Shown piece by piece: positions 42,375 through 52,535 of a stretch of 64,000 bases of DNA. Made by a program: the position numbers and the translations under genes. A model generated the notes under the pieces. It ran no database searches. It was not told where the DNA came from and worked only from the letters and a program-made list of their open reading frames with translations. The stretch spans positions 1-64,000 of the forward strand of contig JAFRQD010000067.1 of assembly GCA_017428785.1 (NCBI GenBank), in the 5' to 3' direction. How positions within the stretch are numbered: the stretch's first letter is position 1; each line of letters opens with the position of its first letter. This stretch comes from Bacteroidaceae bacterium (GTDB lineage Bacteria; Bacteroidota; Bacteroidia; Bacteroidales; Bacteroidaceae).

Positions 42375-44441
42375 TTACTTTAGCACGACTCTGTCGCCGC
42401 ACGCTTTTGCGAATTCCTTGGCAAGCAAAGTCTTTTGTCTGTATTCCTCCAAGAGACCACGAGACTTCTCTTTGTCCGCTTTTACCTCGCTTCGCTTCAT
42501 CTGTTCGATGATGTCCTTCAGCTCCTGCTGAACGACACCGAGCTTGTAGCTGGCCACTAGGCGTGGAACCACTTCTTCGAGATGCAAATCGGAAGGTTTT
42601 GCTTCTTCTCCCTCCTGTTCTCTCTCCGTGTCTGTCCCCTCTTCTGGGGTTTTGAGGGTTTGCTCATCGAACAGCCTGCTCAGTTCCACAGAGTCGGGAC
42701 CCAACTTGAGGGCAAGTGCGCGAATGTCGGGATCGGGATGACTGATGAAGTACTGCTCTGCGTGGAAGTTGGGTTTGTGTGCGTTCTCAATAGCCTCTTG
42801 GAGCAGCGTCCGGCAAAGGCTCGATTGCAGGGGAATGTTGTCGTCCTGCAGGCTGTAGGAAATGTACTCGGCCACAGAGAGCGGCACATCCTTTCCGTTG
42901 CTATCCTCTATGTAGCACATTATCTTCTCCCCGTGACGGATGAGCACTTGAGCCAGAGAGGCTTCAGAGTTTCCCAGAAGCCCTCTGCTGTTTCCCTCTC
43001 CGATGGGAGTGCTTGTCTCCTCCGCTTTTGGGGAGATTGGAGTGGAGGCTGTTCTTTGCTCTCGCTCCAGCTCTTTCTGTTTCTCCTCACGCAATTTCCC
43101 CATCTGGGTGCGAACGGCTGCATCGATGAGCCGCTCGGGCATGTTCAGCTGCTGGGCTGCGTGGCGGATGTAGATGGTGCGCTTTATCTCGTCGGGAATG
43201 ACGGCAATGCTCTCCGCCACATTGTGGATGAGTCGCTCCTGCGCATCTGGGGCGTTGCGCTTGTCTTCTTCGATATGCGAGGCTTTGTAGGTGATGAAGT
43301 CCACCTGATTGTCCTGCAAATACTGCTGATATTCTGTGGCAGTATGCTTCCTGGCAAAGCTGTCGGGGTCTTCTCCGTCCGGCAATAAAAGCAGCTTGAC
43401 GTTCATCCCCTCGGCCAAAAGCATATCTATGCCGCGTTCGCTGGCGTGGATACCGGCATCGTCACCATCGAAGATAACGGTAATGTTGTTGGTGATGCGG
43501 TGGATGAGATGAATCTGCTCGGGTGTGAGGGCCGTTCCGGAGGATGCCACAACATTCTCCACACCTTGCTGATGCATGGCCATCACGTCGGTGTAGCCCT
43601 CCACAAGGTAGCAGAGGTCGGCCTTGCGGATGGCTTGACGCGCCTGGAAGAGGCCGAAGAGCTCCTTCCTCTTGCTATAGACAATGCTTTCGGGGGAGTT
43701 GAGATACTTGACGGCAACGCCTTTTGTGGCAGCATCGAGCACGCGGCCTCCGAAGCCTGCCACACGGCCGCTGGCGGTGAAGATTGGCCAAATCACACGT
43801 CCGTAGAAGCGGTCTCGCAAGTCGCCCTTCTCTTTCTTGATGCTCAAACCTGTGCCGATGCTCAGTCGCGGCTCCATCTCGTTGGCATTATTCACAAGGT
43901 AGCGCTCCTGATAGCCTTCCTTCAAGGCGTCCGCAGAAAGGGATACCTTGCGGCTGTCTGGACAGAAACCCACCTGGAACTTCTCCAGGATGTCGTCTCT
44001 GAAGCCGCGATTTCGGAAATAGGCAAGGCCGATGGCTTTCCCGTCGGGCGTCTCCCATAGCTGGTGCTTGAACCAGTCGCGTGCCCATTCGTTGAGGATG
44101 AGCATGCTCTCGCGGTCGCCTCTCGATTGAATCTCCTCGGGCGTCAACTCCTTCTCCTCAATCTTGATGCCGTACTTCTTTGCCAGATAACGCAGGGCAT
44201 CGGGGTAGGAGAGCTGTTCGTGCTTCATGATAAACCCGACAGGACTGCCGCCTTCGCCGCAAGCAAAGCACTTGCAATAGTTGCGGGCCGGCGATACCAT
44301 GAACGAAGGTGTGCGGTCGTCGTGGAAAGGGCAAAGCCCCTTCAGGTTGGAGCCGGCGCGCTTCAACGTTACGAAGTCGGAGACAACGTCCACGATGTTC
44401 GCTGCATCAAGTATCTTGTCGACAGTTATGCGGTCAATCAT
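42375..44441 (-). CDS. dnaG: DNA primase
   Basis: 688 residues. N-terminal CHC2 zinc finger (LCPFHDDRTPSF and YCKCFACGEGG, about 36-65), primase core and TOPRIM domain (YLVEGYTDVMAMHQ and VIFDGDDAG), then a C-terminal helicase-interaction region. It makes RNA primers for replication. Last gene after rplY-pth-pepT-hslR, with 53 bp before it that contain CGTTATAACG-type repeats. Its stop is followed by a type B array. Confidence 0.95.
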   Translation of the reverse strand: MIDRITVDKILDAANIVDVVSDFVTLKRAGSNLKGLCPFHDDRTPSFMVSPARNYCKCFACGEGGSPVGFIMKHEQLSYPDALRYLAKKYGIKIEEKELTPEEIQSRGDRESMLILNEWARDWFKHQLWETPDGKAIGLAYFRNRGFRDDILEKFQVGFCPDSRKVSLSADALKEGYQERYLVNNANEMEPRLSIGTGLSIKKEKGDLRDRFYGRVIWPIFTASGRVAGFGGRVLDAATKGVAVKYLNSPESIVYSKRKELFGLFQARQAIRKADLCYLVEGYTDVMAMHQQGVENVVASSGTALTPEQIHLIHRITNNITVIFDGDDAGIHASERGIDMLLAEGMNVKLLLLPDGEDPDSFARKHTATEYQQYLQDNQVDFITYKASHIEEDKRNAPDAQERLIHNVAESIAVIPDEIKRTIYIRHAAQQLNMPERLIDAAVRTQMGKLREEKQKELEREQRTASTPISPKAEETSTPIGEGNSRGLLGNSEASLAQVLIRHGEKIMCYIEDSNGKDVPLSVAEYISYSLQDDNIPLQSSLCRTLLQEAIENAHKPNFHAEQYFISHPDPDIRALALKLGPDSVELSRLFDEQTLKTPEEGTDTEREQEGEEAKPSDLHLEEVVPRLVASYKLGVVQQELKDIIEQMKRSEVKADKEKSRGLLEEYRQKTLLAKEFAKACGDRVVLK

Positions 44442-44494
44442 GTTTCCTCCTTGGTTATGACGTTATAACGTTACGTTATTCCGTTATTACGAAA

Positions 44495-44929
44495 CTATTC
44501 TTCATCTCCATCCTCCATATCGAACTCAAAGTCGCCGAAGAACTCTGGCACTTCGTTCTGAAAGTCTTCCAGGCTGCGGCGGTCTTTCTTCGTCGGCCGG
44601 CCTGTGCCTTTGGCTCTGCCAACAAAGCCACTTATCTTGCTCATCTCGAGGAGTTCGTACTGGTCGGGCGTCGTGATGTTCTCAAGAACCTCGGGAATGA
44701 GCTTGGCTCCGACGCGCCTCTCGATGGGTTGGAGCACTCGGAAGCTGTATGTGATTGGCGGTTTGCGCACGCTGACCACGTCGCCCGCCTTAATCATCCG
44801 GCTGGCTTTAAGTGGCACGCCGCCCATGCTCACTTGCCCTTTCTTGCAAGCAGCGGCAGCGATGGTACGCGTTTTGAAGATGCGCGCCGCCCAAAGCCAT
44901 TTGTCTATCCGAGCCTCAGTGTTTGCCAT
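44495..44929 (-). CDS. hslR: S4-domain RNA-binding protein (Hsp15-like)
   Basis: 144 residues. S4 domain at about 6-70 (RIDKWLWAARIFKTRT, GVPLKASRMIKAGD), then a basic Gly/Lys segment and an acidic tail. Hsp15 of E. coli recycles stalled 50S subunits carrying a nascent chain. The start codon overlaps the pepT stop. Close neighbour pth has a related job on peptidyl-tRNA. Confidence 0.87.
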   Translation of the reverse strand: MANTEARIDKWLWAARIFKTRTIAAAACKKGQVSMGGVPLKASRMIKAGDVVSVRKPPITYSFRVLQPIERRVGAKLIPEVLENITTPDQYELLEMSKISGFVGRAKGTGRPTKKDRRSLEDFQNEVPEFFGDFEFDMEDGDEE

Positions 44930-46155
44930 TATTGTTCAGCAGCTATTCTGCAGATGTTCACGACGGTCATCATGGCCTTCTCCATGCTTTGGATGGGCAC
45001 GAACTCGTGGCGTCCGTGGAAGTTGAGGCCGCCTGCGAAAATGTTGGGGCAGGGGAGGCCTTTGAAGCTGAGCTGAGCGCCGTCTGTACCGCCTCGGATG
45101 GGCACGACGTTGCAGAAGCCACAAGCCTCTTCGATGGCTTTCTTGGCGATGTCTGTCACCTGCGGCTTGTCCTGCAGCTGGCTCAACATATTATAATATT
45201 GGTCCTTCACTTCTGCCGTTACTGTGCCCTGGCCGTACTTGGCGTTCAGCTTCTCTGCAATATCAAGCACCACTTGCTTGCGGCGCTTGAAGATGTCGCT
45301 GTTGTGGTCGCGAATGATGTAGGAAAGCTGAGCCTCTTCCACGCTGCCGCTCATGCCTGTGAGATGATAGAAGCCGTCGTAACCTTCTGTTGTCTCAGGC
45401 CGCTCATTCTCAGGCAATAGGCTTTCAAACTCTGAAGCTATGATGCAAGCATTCTTCATCTTGCCCTTGGCGTAGCCCGGATGCACATTGCAGCCCTTGA
45501 TGAGTATCTTAGCGCTGGCCGCATTGAAGTTCTCGTATTCCAGTTCGCCCACCTCGCTGCCGTCCATCGTGTAGGCCCATTCGCAGCCGAACTTCTCGAC
45601 ATTGAAGAGGTGTGCTCCTGCGCCAATCTCTTCGTCGGGATTGAAGGCGACGCGAATCTTGCCGTGCTTGATTTCGGGATGCGCCATCAGGTAGGTCATG
45701 GCGGTCACTATCTCGGCGATGCCTGCTTTGTCGTCTGCACCAAGAAGCGTGTGGCCGTCGGTAACGATGAGGTCCTCGCCGATGTGCTCCTTTAGCTCAG
45801 GGAACTGGCTGACAGTCGTCACGATGTTGTGTTCCTTGCAGAGCACGATGTCCTGTCCGTCGTAGTGCTCGATGATGCGGGGCTTGATGTCTTTGCCGCT
45901 GCAGTCGGGGCTTGTGTCCATGTGGGCGATGAAGCCGATTGTGGGCACCTGCTTGTCGGTGTTGGCAGGCAGGGTGGCATATACATAGCCGTGCTCGTCC
46001 ATCTCCACTTCCGTGAGGCCTAGTTCCTTGAGTTCGTCACGCAGATACTTTGCCAAAGCCAGTTGCTTTTCTGTGCTTGGGCATTGTGCTTCGTTCTCTT
46101 CGCTGCTTTGCGTGTCGAAGCTTACATAACGGAGAAATCTTTCAACTAATTCCAT
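44929..46155 (-). CDS. pepT: Peptidase T (tripeptide aminopeptidase)
   Basis: 408 residues of the M20B family. Zinc motifs [10 protein letters not shown] and GADDKAG with catalytic Glu in [10 protein letters not shown]; the lid domain lies between. It releases the N-terminal residue of tripeptides in the cytoplasm. Six bases after pth and overlapping hslR by the stop/start codons, so clearly within the rplY operon. Confidence 0.94.
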   Translation of the reverse strand: MELVERFLRYVSFDTQSSEENEAQCPSTEKQLALAKYLRDELKELGLTEVEMDEHGYVYATLPANTDKQVPTIGFIAHMDTSPDCSGKDIKPRIIEHYDGQDIVLCKEHNIVTTVSQFPELKEHIGEDLIVTDGHTLLGADDKAGIAEIVTAMTYLMAHPEIKHGKIRVAFNPDEEIGAGAHLFNVEKFGCEWAYTMDGSEVGELEYENFNAASAKILIKGCNVHPGYAKGKMKNACIIASEFESLLPENERPETTEGYDGFYHLTGMSGSVEEAQLSYIIRDHNSDIFKRRKQVVLDIAEKLNAKYGQGTVTAEVKDQYYNMLSQLQDKPQVTDIAKKAIEEACGFCNVVPIRGGTDGAQLSFKGLPCPNIFAGGLNFHGRHEFVPIQSMEKAMMTVVNICRIAAEQ

Positions 46156-46161
46156 AACTCC

Positions 46162-46725
46162 TTATTTATTATTGTAATTACACATTGCGAACTGCATGCC
46201 GCTCAGGGCGAAAGCTTTGATGGCTTCACATGCTGTGAGGGCCTTCTCGTCCACGATTTGTTCCTCTTCTGGCGTGAACTTGCTGAGGACGAAGTCCACC
46301 TGATAGCCTTGCGGGAAGTCGTTGCCTATGCCGAAGCGGAGGCGGTTGTAGCCTTGTCCTCCCAGTGTCTGGGCTATGTGCTTCAAGCCGTTGTGACCTC
46401 CGTCGCTTCCGTTTTGCCTGAGGCGGATGGTGCCGAGGGGAAGGCTGAGGTCGTCCACAATAACTAACATGTTCTCTACGGGAATCTTTTCCTGCAGGAG
46501 CCAGTAGCGAACGGCATTGCCAGAGAGGTTCATGTAGGTGGACGGCTTGAGCAGCACCAGCTCTGCGTTCTTCACTCGCATGTGGCCTATGAAACCGTAC
46601 CTTTTGTCCTCAAAAGCAGTATTGGACGCCTTAGCTAGGGCGTCCAATACTCTGAATCCGATATTGTGGCGGGTACCTTCGTACTCAGGGCCGATGTTAC
46701 CCAACCCTACAATGAGGTATTTCAT
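46162..46725 (-). CDS. pth: Peptidyl-tRNA hydrolase
   Basis: 187 residues. Motifs [18 protein letters not shown] (catalytic His in TRHN), [10 protein letters not shown] and GGHNGLKHI are intact. It frees tRNA from prematurely released peptidyl-tRNA. Five bases after rplY, a common Bacteroidota arrangement. Confidence 0.95.
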   Translation of the reverse strand: MKYLIVGLGNIGPEYEGTRHNIGFRVLDALAKASNTAFEDKRYGFIGHMRVKNAELVLLKPSTYMNLSGNAVRYWLLQEKIPVENMLVIVDDLSLPLGTIRLRQNGSDGGHNGLKHIAQTLGGQGYNRLRFGIGNDFPQGYQVDFVLSKFTPEEEQIVDEKALTACEAIKAFALSGMQFAMCNYNNK

Positions 46726-46730
46726 TTAGT

Positions 46731-47345
46731 TTATTCTGCAGCGGCATCAGAACCATCCTCTGTCTTAGAGGCTGCGCTCATTGCGCTTCTTGTCATCTTA
46801 ACCTGGCAGACAACGACACTTGGACTTGTCACGATTTCGAGACCCTCGAACTTAAGGTCGGCCACCTTGATGGTCTTGCCGAGGCCGAGGTTTGTGACGT
46901 CGATGTTGAGATATTCGGGAATGACTGTATAGGGGGCACGAACCTTGAGCTTGCGTACATTAGCAGAGAGCTTACCACCGGCTTTCACACCTTCTGCCAG
47001 GCCGTTCAACTTGATGGGCACTTCCATCACGATGGGCTTGGTCTCTGTGATTTCATAGAAGTCGATGTGCAGCAGCTTGTCTGTCACGGGGTGGAACTGA
47101 AGCTCTTTCATGATAGCCTTGTACTCCTTATCGTCGATAGTGAGGTTCACACTGTAGATGTCGGGAGAATAGACGAGCTTGCGGAGCTCTTCCTGAGTGG
47201 CGCAGAAACTCAGAGCAACGGGCTTGCCGTCCTTCTTTGCTTCTCCATAGAGGTTACAGGGAACTGCACCGGCTCTGCGGATGTCACGTGTTGATTTCTT
47301 GCCTGTCTCTTTGCGGACAGTACCTTTTACGTTAATACTTTTCAT
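46731..47345 (-). CDS. rplY: Ribosomal protein bL25, long (Ctc/TL5) form
   Basis: 204 residues: 5S-rRNA-binding L25 domain (about 1-90) plus the C-terminal beta domain of the long form, with a short acidic Ala/Glu tail. First gene of the rplY-pth-pepT-hslR-dnaG group. Confidence 0.95.
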   Translation of the reverse strand: MKSINVKGTVRKETGKKSTRDIRRAGAVPCNLYGEAKKDGKPVALSFCATQEELRKLVYSPDIYSVNLTIDDKEYKAIMKELQFHPVTDKLLHIDFYEITETKPIVMEVPIKLNGLAEGVKAGGKLSANVRKLKVRAPYTVIPEYLNIDVTNLGLGKTIKVADLKFEGLEIVTSPSVVVCQVKMTRSAMSAASKTEDGSDAAAE

Positions 47346-47424
47346 TGTCTTGAATGTTGTTTGTGTTACTATAAATTAAGTTCTTTGATGCTTAATTCGC
47401 CATCACACGGCCAAAAAGCGGGTG

Positions 47425-47456
47425 CAAAGATACAACATTATTTTTATATGCGCAAG
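47425..47456 (-). promoter_or_regulatory. Promoter of the rplY operon
   Basis: On the minus strand TATCTTTG (47425-47432) with CTTG 20 bp upstream (47453-47456), about 80 bp before rplY. The leader is long enough for control elements, but no clear structure was found. Confidence 0.55.
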
Positions 47457-47493
47457 TTTTGTGTCGAGAAATAGTTTGTTTTAGAGAAAAAGG

Positions 47494-49986
47494 TTATTCT
47501 GCCTTTACCATATAGGTGCGTCCCGCTTGGGTTTCTATGTCATACTCATAGACTTTCTTTATGGGAATGAGTTGCATGTCGCCTTTCAGTTCGGGAGATT
47601 TCAGCGGTTCCTTTATGCGGGCTTCTTGCAGCAGGGGATTGGGGCAGTTGCCTGTGGCTGATTGAAGTCCTTTGCCTTTCAGGGGGACGTATGAACGCAG
47701 CCGAAGCACTCCGCCGATTGTGGAGCGAATGGCTGCTTGTTTGAGATGCCCGTTTTCCCACAGCTCATCGACGATGAAGCCACCTCTTGCACGCAGTCCC
47801 TTCACTTCGCCCTTGTCCCAGGCGTCGGGTAGGGCGGGAAGCAGATGCACCGCACCGTCGTGGCTTTGCAGGAGCATCTCGCAAATGCCTGCAGCCACAC
47901 CGAAGTTGCCGTCAATCTGGAATGGCGGATGGGCATCGAAAAGGTTCGGGTAAGTGCGTCCGAAGGGATACTCTCTTGCTTTCGAGTCGTCGGGAAGCAG
48001 ATGGAGCATGTTCTTTATTATTTTGAAGGCGTGATTGCCGTCGAGCATACGTGCCCAGAAGTTTGTCTTCCATCCCAGGCTCCAGCCCGTAGCCATATCG
48101 CCTCGCTGGTTTAGTGTGTTGGCTGCGGCGGTGAAGAGTTCGGGATGCGTGTATGGAGAGATTTGGTTAGATGGATAGAGGCCGTACAAATGCGAGATGT
48201 GCCTGTGCTCGTCCTTCGGGTCGTCTCCGTCGATGAGCCACTCTTGCAGCTGTTCGTATCGTCCGATCTGCATGGGCGGGAGTTTGGAAAGTGCGGCGTT
48301 GAGGTTTGAGAGTTGCGAGTCGTCCTTTCCTAAGGCTTTTGCGGCTTGAAGGGCTTGCGAGAGAACGTCGAAGACTATCTGGTTGTCCATAGTGGAACCT
48401 GCCGTCACATTGGTGTTCTTACCTTGAGGTCCGTGTTCGGGAGAGACGGTGGGAACGGTCATCATCCATCCTGCGGCCTGCTTCACTTCGCCCGAGGCTG
48501 GATATTCCTGCATGTAGCTTACCAGGAAGTCTGCTGCCCCCTTCATCACGGGGTAGTATTGCTTGAGGAATTCCTTGTCGCCGGTGAAGAGATAGTGTTG
48601 CCAGAGGTGAGTGGTGAGCCATGCGCCGCCAGTGATGAACATGCCCCAGGGAGTGCCGTCGACAGGCCCTGCTATACGCCACAGGTCGGTGTTGTGATGC
48701 GCCACCCATCCGTCGCAGCCATACATTTCCTTGGCAGTCTTCTTGCCCGTCTCGCTGAGGTCTTTCACCATGCTGAAGAGGGGTTCTTGTGTCTCTGCGA
48801 TATTGCCTACGAGGGCTGGCCAATAGTTCATCTCGGCATTGATGTTGATGGTGTATTTCGAATCCCAGGGAGCGTCTTTCTTGTCGTTCCATACGCCTTG
48901 CAGGTTGGCTGGCTGACCTCCTGGTTGACTCGATGAGATGAGGAGATAGCGGCCATATTGCATCATGAGCGACACCATATCGAGGTCGCTTGCGTTCGTC
49001 TCGAAGGCTTTCAGGCGCTCGTCCGTTGGCAGGCTGGACGGGGCGGCCTTTGATAGAATGAGGGAAACGCGGTCGTATTGCTCGCGATACTTGGCGATAT
49101 GGCGTTTCAGCAATTGCTTGTACGGCATTCCCTGCAATGCCTCGAGCGCCTTATTGTTCTTTTCTGAGGCGTTTCCGCTTATGTCATGATAATTGACGAA
49201 ATTGGTTGCGGCCACGATGAAGAGGGTTGCCGTCGTGGCGTCTGTCACATCGAGGCCTTCACTTCGCCAGATCACTTTGCCGTCTGTCTCGACCATCACC
49301 TTGCATTCTGCCTTCAGTCCGGCCTTGATGCCTTCTTGGTCCAAACCTTCCACGACGGCCGAGAGCGCGCTGACTTGTCCGTTACCGCCTGTGGCAACTG
49401 CGCTGATGACTTTCGAGGGAAGTTGGCTTGTGAAGTCGATGCCGAACGAGAGCGCTGCTTTCTTTCCGGCATTCAGGCGGCAGACGATGACATTGTCGGC
49501 CATCGAGGCGAAGACGGTGCGCTCGTACCTTACATTATTATATATATAGGAGGTTGTAGAGAGAGCGTCCGAGAGACTCAGTTCCCGCCGGTAGTCGGTT
49601 GCATTCTTGTGCCCAAGATTGAGTTTGATGCTGCCGAGAGGCAGGAAGCGCATGCCGTGGGGACCCTTCACGAAGTAGCGGTCCAGCAGCTTCTCTGCTT
49701 CGCGTTCCTTGCCTTCATAGATGAGGCGACGCACTTCGGGCAGTTTTTCAAGCGACTCGTGGCTGTTGTTGTCGTAGGGCGAACCGCTCCAGAATGTCTC
49801 TTCGTTGAGTTGAATCTCCTCCGTATCGGTGCCTCCGTACACCATCGCGCCCATGTGGGAATTGCCGATAGGCACGGCCTCAAGCCAATGAGAAGCAGGC
49901 CGGTCGTACCACAGCTTATGCTGCTGTGCCATTAAGGCAACGGAGAAAACGAGGAAACATGCCGCTAAGATAAAACCCTTCTTCAT
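47494..49986 (-). CDS. Family 95 glycoside hydrolase (alpha-L-fucosidase-like)
   Basis: 830 residues from the start at 49986, where a signal peptide begins ([21 protein letters not shown]). GH95 features: N-terminal domain with [19 protein letters not shown], the conserved [11 protein letters not shown] (catalytic Asn pair), [11 protein letters not shown] and the [13 protein letters not shown] motif with the catalytic Asp. The family inverts at alpha-1,2-fucose or alpha-galactose ends, as on host mucin glycans or plant xyloglucan. It stands alone with no SusCD pair. Confidence 0.9.
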   Translation of the reverse strand: MKKGFILAACFLVFSVALMAQQHKLWYDRPASHWLEAVPIGNSHMGAMVYGGTDTEEIQLNEETFWSGSPYDNNSHESLEKLPEVRRLIYEGKEREAEKLLDRYFVKGPHGMRFLPLGSIKLNLGHKNATDYRRELSLSDALSTTSYIYNNVRYERTVFASMADNVIVCRLNAGKKAALSFGIDFTSQLPSKVISAVATGGNGQVSALSAVVEGLDQEGIKAGLKAECKVMVETDGKVIWRSEGLDVTDATTATLFIVAATNFVNYHDISGNASEKNNKALEALQGMPYKQLLKRHIAKYREQYDRVSLILSKAAPSSLPTDERLKAFETNASDLDMVSLMMQYGRYLLISSSQPGGQPANLQGVWNDKKDAPWDSKYTININAEMNYWPALVGNIAETQEPLFSMVKDLSETGKKTAKEMYGCDGWVAHHNTDLWRIAGPVDGTPWGMFITGGAWLTTHLWQHYLFTGDKEFLKQYYPVMKGAADFLVSYMQEYPASGEVKQAAGWMMTVPTVSPEHGPQGKNTNVTAGSTMDNQIVFDVLSQALQAAKALGKDDSQLSNLNAALSKLPPMQIGRYEQLQEWLIDGDDPKDEHRHISHLYGLYPSNQISPYTHPELFTAAANTLNQRGDMATGWSLGWKTNFWARMLDGNHAFKIIKNMLHLLPDDSKAREYPFGRTYPNLFDAHPPFQIDGNFGVAAGICEMLLQSHDGAVHLLPALPDAWDKGEVKGLRARGGFIVDELWENGHLKQAAIRSTIGGVLRLRSYVPLKGKGLQSATGNCPNPLLQEARIKEPLKSPELKGDMQLIPIKKVYEYDIETQAGRTYMVKAE

Positions 49987-50039
49987 ATTTGTTCTGCTTT
50001 TTGATTGTTCACCTTTTCTTTTTTCGCTTCTTGACCCTG

Positions 50040-50070
50040 CAAAGTTACGATTTTTTTCCTTATTTGCAAC
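50040..50070 (-). promoter_or_regulatory. Promoter of the GH95 gene
   Basis: On the minus strand GTTG (50067-50070), 19 bp, TAACTTTG (50040-50047); about 54 bp before the chosen start codon. Confidence 0.55.
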
Positions 50071-50235
50071 TGTTTGGCGACAACAAATGTTGCTTTTGTG
50101 TTGCCTGTGCGATGGCTTTCCTGCTTGGGGCAATTCCATTTCGGCATCGATGGCCAGTCGGGGAGCGAACGGACGGATTGCTGGCGAACAGACGCATAAA
50201 GCCGATGAATGACTGGTTATTCGGCTGTGAATGGA

Positions 50236-50593
50236 CTGAAAAAATCTTTACATAAAATGGTGTCGGAAAGTGGGGTGTTTGGTGGCGAGGCAGGCGTCGG
50301 AGGCCAACGCCGCCTGTGATGTTTGCCAACGCCGCACGCGATGTTTGGAATTTCCCCGTGCTAAATTGCCCAACGCCGCAGGCGGAATTTGGCGAAAATA
50401 CACGCGGAATTTATCCATATCACATCTCGTGATTGTACTTTCTTTGCCCTCTTCGTCAAAAGACCTCTTCGCAAACCCCCGATATTACTGGGAAACGCGA
50501 TTTAAGCCCTTATTTTGCCTTCGGGGTAGCAAAGTGCCTCAGAAGGAAAAATAAGCCGTCAGAGAGCGACTCACTTGGAAATATCTTGACAAA
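50236..50593 (-). repeat. Dispersed element of about 358 bp, copy 4
   Basis: Read on the minus strand it starts TTTGTCAAGATATTTCC (50593) and ends TTTTATGTAAAGATTTTTTC (50238). It keeps CTGACGGC, GAGGCACTTTGCTACCCC, AAGGGCTTAAATCG and GCAAAGAAAGTACA, then a 22-bp array (about 50275-50410; CGCGTGCGGCGTTGGCAAA). It lies between divergent GH95 and OmpH-like genes and is the main content of that 791-bp gap; the rest (50071-50235 and 50594-50740) shows nothing else clear. Confidence 0.75.
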
Positions 50594-50741
50594 CGCGCCA
50601 TGTTTCAATCGGACTTTCCGAAGCCGCCGCAGATGTCCGCCATCCGTCAAATTAGTTGGCATAAATGCTGGGAACTGGTAAGATTGTGCTTTTTTAAGTT
50701 TCCTTAAGACTTCTTTTGCTTGCAGTATGGCTTTTTCTCCG

Positions 50742-50749
50742 TATCTTTG
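50742..50749 (+). promoter_or_regulatory. -7 promoter box of the OmpH-like gene
   Basis: TATCTTTG, 28 bp before the ATG. A TTTG lies 23 bp upstream, longer than the usual 19-21 bp spacing. Confidence 0.5.
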
Positions 50750-50777
50750 CAGTCAAATAATTATGTAATACAACATT

Positions 50778-51404
50778 ATGAAGAAGTATTTTACTTTTAT
50801 GGCCTTTGCGGCTGCTACTGTGTTCTTCGCTGCTTGCGGCACAAAAGAAGAAGAGGAAACAACTAAGGAAGCACCTAAACAGGAAGAGACGGTCGGTCTC
50901 AAGATTGCTTATGTGGAACTGGATACGCTGATGAGCCAGTACCAGCTCTACAAGGACTATAGCGAGGTGCTGACCCGCAAAGGCAACAACATCCAGAAGA
51001 CGCTTGCCCAGAAGCAGCGTGCGCTCGAGAATCATGCTGCCTCCGTTCAGAAGAAATACGAGAGCAACGAGTTCACCACCCGTGATGAAGTGGAGCGTGC
51101 TCAAGCTTCAATCGAGAAGGAACAGCGGGACCTTGCAGAGCTGGCTGACCGTCTGCAGAGTGAGTTCGCGATGGAGCAGGCTCGCATCAACGAGGAGGCT
51201 CGCGACAGCATCCAGTCTTTCCTGAAGCGTTACAACAAGTCGAAGAAGTATGATTACGTGATGGTAAAGGCCGGAGACAACCTTTTGATTGCAAATCCCA
51301 AGTACAACATCACAAACGACATCGTTAAAGGATTGAATAAGCGATACAAGATTAAACCCGAAGTGGCTGAGCAAATTAAGGCCTCCGAAGAGAAGAAAGA
51401 TTAA
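50778..51404 (+). CDS. OmpH/Skp-like coiled-coil lipoprotein
   Basis: 208 residues with lipobox FFAAC (Cys20) and an acidic linker. IAYVELDTLMSQYQ begins a Skp/OmpH-type domain with a long charged coiled coil (about 60-155) and a C-terminal strand region (YNITNDIVKGLNKRYK). Skp-like proteins hold outer-membrane proteins during transport across the periplasm; the lipid anchor is common in Bacteroidota members. Confidence 0.82.
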   Translation: MKKYFTFMAFAAATVFFAACGTKEEEETTKEAPKQEETVGLKIAYVELDTLMSQYQLYKDYSEVLTRKGNNIQKTLAQKQRALENHAASVQKKYESNEFTTRDEVERAQASIEKEQRDLAELADRLQSEFAMEQARINEEARDSIQSFLKRYNKSKKYDYVMVKAGDNLLIANPKYNITNDIVKGLNKRYKIKPEVAEQIKASEEKKD

Positions 51405-51445
51405 AGTATTGGTTGAAAAATTGTTGATAACTTCTTGCCGAAAAG

Positions 51446-51477
51446 TTTGCGGCTCTCGCAGGAAAGTCGTACCTTTG
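51446..51477 (+). promoter_or_regulatory. Promoter of the HU/SPOR gene; likely leaderless transcript
   Basis: TTTG (51446-51449), 20 bp, TACCTTTG (51470-51477). The -7 box ends 5 bp before the ATG at 51483, so transcription would begin at or near the start codon. Confidence 0.65.
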
Positions 51478-51482
51478 TCGGC

Positions 51483-52499
51483 ATGATAGAACTTTCAACA
51501 CATATTGAATATCTGCTCCTCCATCAGTCGCAAGTGAGCGTTCCGCAGCTTGGAACCTTCACCAGCAAGGAGATGAGCAGCCGTCGCATCGATGAGGAAG
51601 GCATCTTCCTGCCTCCTTATAGAACCGTAACCTTCAAGTGGAACGAACAGGAAGAGGGCGAAGACTTCGTCGGCTCGTTCTCGAAGTTGCACAACCTTAA
51701 TCGTCATGACGCGCGCATGATGTGTGTCCAGTATGTCGACGAGCTTGTCCAGATGCTCGAAGAAGAGGGCACTCTCTCATTCGGCAGTATGGGCTTTCTG
51801 CTGCGTGACCAGGAAAATGGCGAGATAAGCTTCATCCCTCAGCAATCAGGCATCGCTTCGCCTGCCTTCTACGGTCTTGATGCTGTTCCCTTTGCCAAGC
51901 TGAGTCATGAGATTCGCCAGCAAAGAGCAAAGAGACTGGCTGCCAAGAAGGTGAAGCTGACCAGCATTCAGGCCGACCACGACACGATAACAATCCGCAT
52001 CAACCGCAAGGCCTTCAACTATGCAAGTGCCGTTGCGGCATCTGTTGTGCTCTTCTTCGCCGTTACATCGCCCTTCGGAAAATCCATCACCAGCGGCGTC
52101 AGTCAGCAGGCCGAGATGTTCTTCGCCTCGAAGTTTATGGCTTCATCCGATATCTCAAAAGTGGAAGATGCAGCCGCCCAGCCGGAAACGACTCCGACAG
52201 CTCCCGTACAAAGCGAGAATGGTGCAATGGCCAATGGCCAATGGTCAATGAGTTACGCCATCGTACTTGCGAGTGCTATCAGCGAGACACGCGCCCTCAA
52301 CTATGCCAAGGAACTTCAGGAACAGGGCTACGATGCCCGTGCTTGCAAAGTGGGCAATATGGTTCGCGTCATCATTCCTGCCTATGAGTCGGAAGACGAA
52401 GCCTACGAGAAAATCAACCAGTGCAAGGCCGATTGCCGCGACTTCGCCCAAGCTTGGCCCCTCCAGCTGAAAGGCAATGTGACACCCATCGAGCCTTAA
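51483..52499 (+). CDS. HU-CCDC81-type and SPOR domain membrane protein
   Basis: 338 residues from MIELSTHIEYLLLHQSQV; the frame is open 16 codons further up, but those codons overlap the promoter. N-terminal HU-like pair of domains (about 1-140; PQLGTFTSKEMSS), a transmembrane helix at about 180-200 (YASAVAASVVLFFAVTSPF), an Ala/Pro/Glu linker, and a C-terminal SPOR domain (about 255-330; YAIVLASAISETRALNYAKE). SPOR domains bind denuded glycan at division septa, so it may tie a cytoplasmic HU-like part to the cell wall. Confidence 0.82.
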   Translation: MIELSTHIEYLLLHQSQVSVPQLGTFTSKEMSSRRIDEEGIFLPPYRTVTFKWNEQEEGEDFVGSFSKLHNLNRHDARMMCVQYVDELVQMLEEEGTLSFGSMGFLLRDQENGEISFIPQQSGIASPAFYGLDAVPFAKLSHEIRQQRAKRLAAKKVKLTSIQADHDTITIRINRKAFNYASAVAASVVLFFAVTSPFGKSITSGVSQQAEMFFASKFMASSDISKVEDAAAQPETTPTAPVQSENGAMANGQWSMSYAIVLASAISETRALNYAKELQEQGYDARACKVGNMVRVIIPAYESEDEAYEKINQCKADCRDFAQAWPLQLKGNVTPIEP

Positions 52500-52535
52500 C
52501 CTTTCATCTCTTTAACCTTTAAATTTTTCAACTTA

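Noticed and set aside
44458..44494. Operator-like CGTTATAACG repeats between hslR and dnaG
   Set aside because: The words look like a simple ACGTTATT-type repeat of low complexity within an operon, and no promoter is attached.
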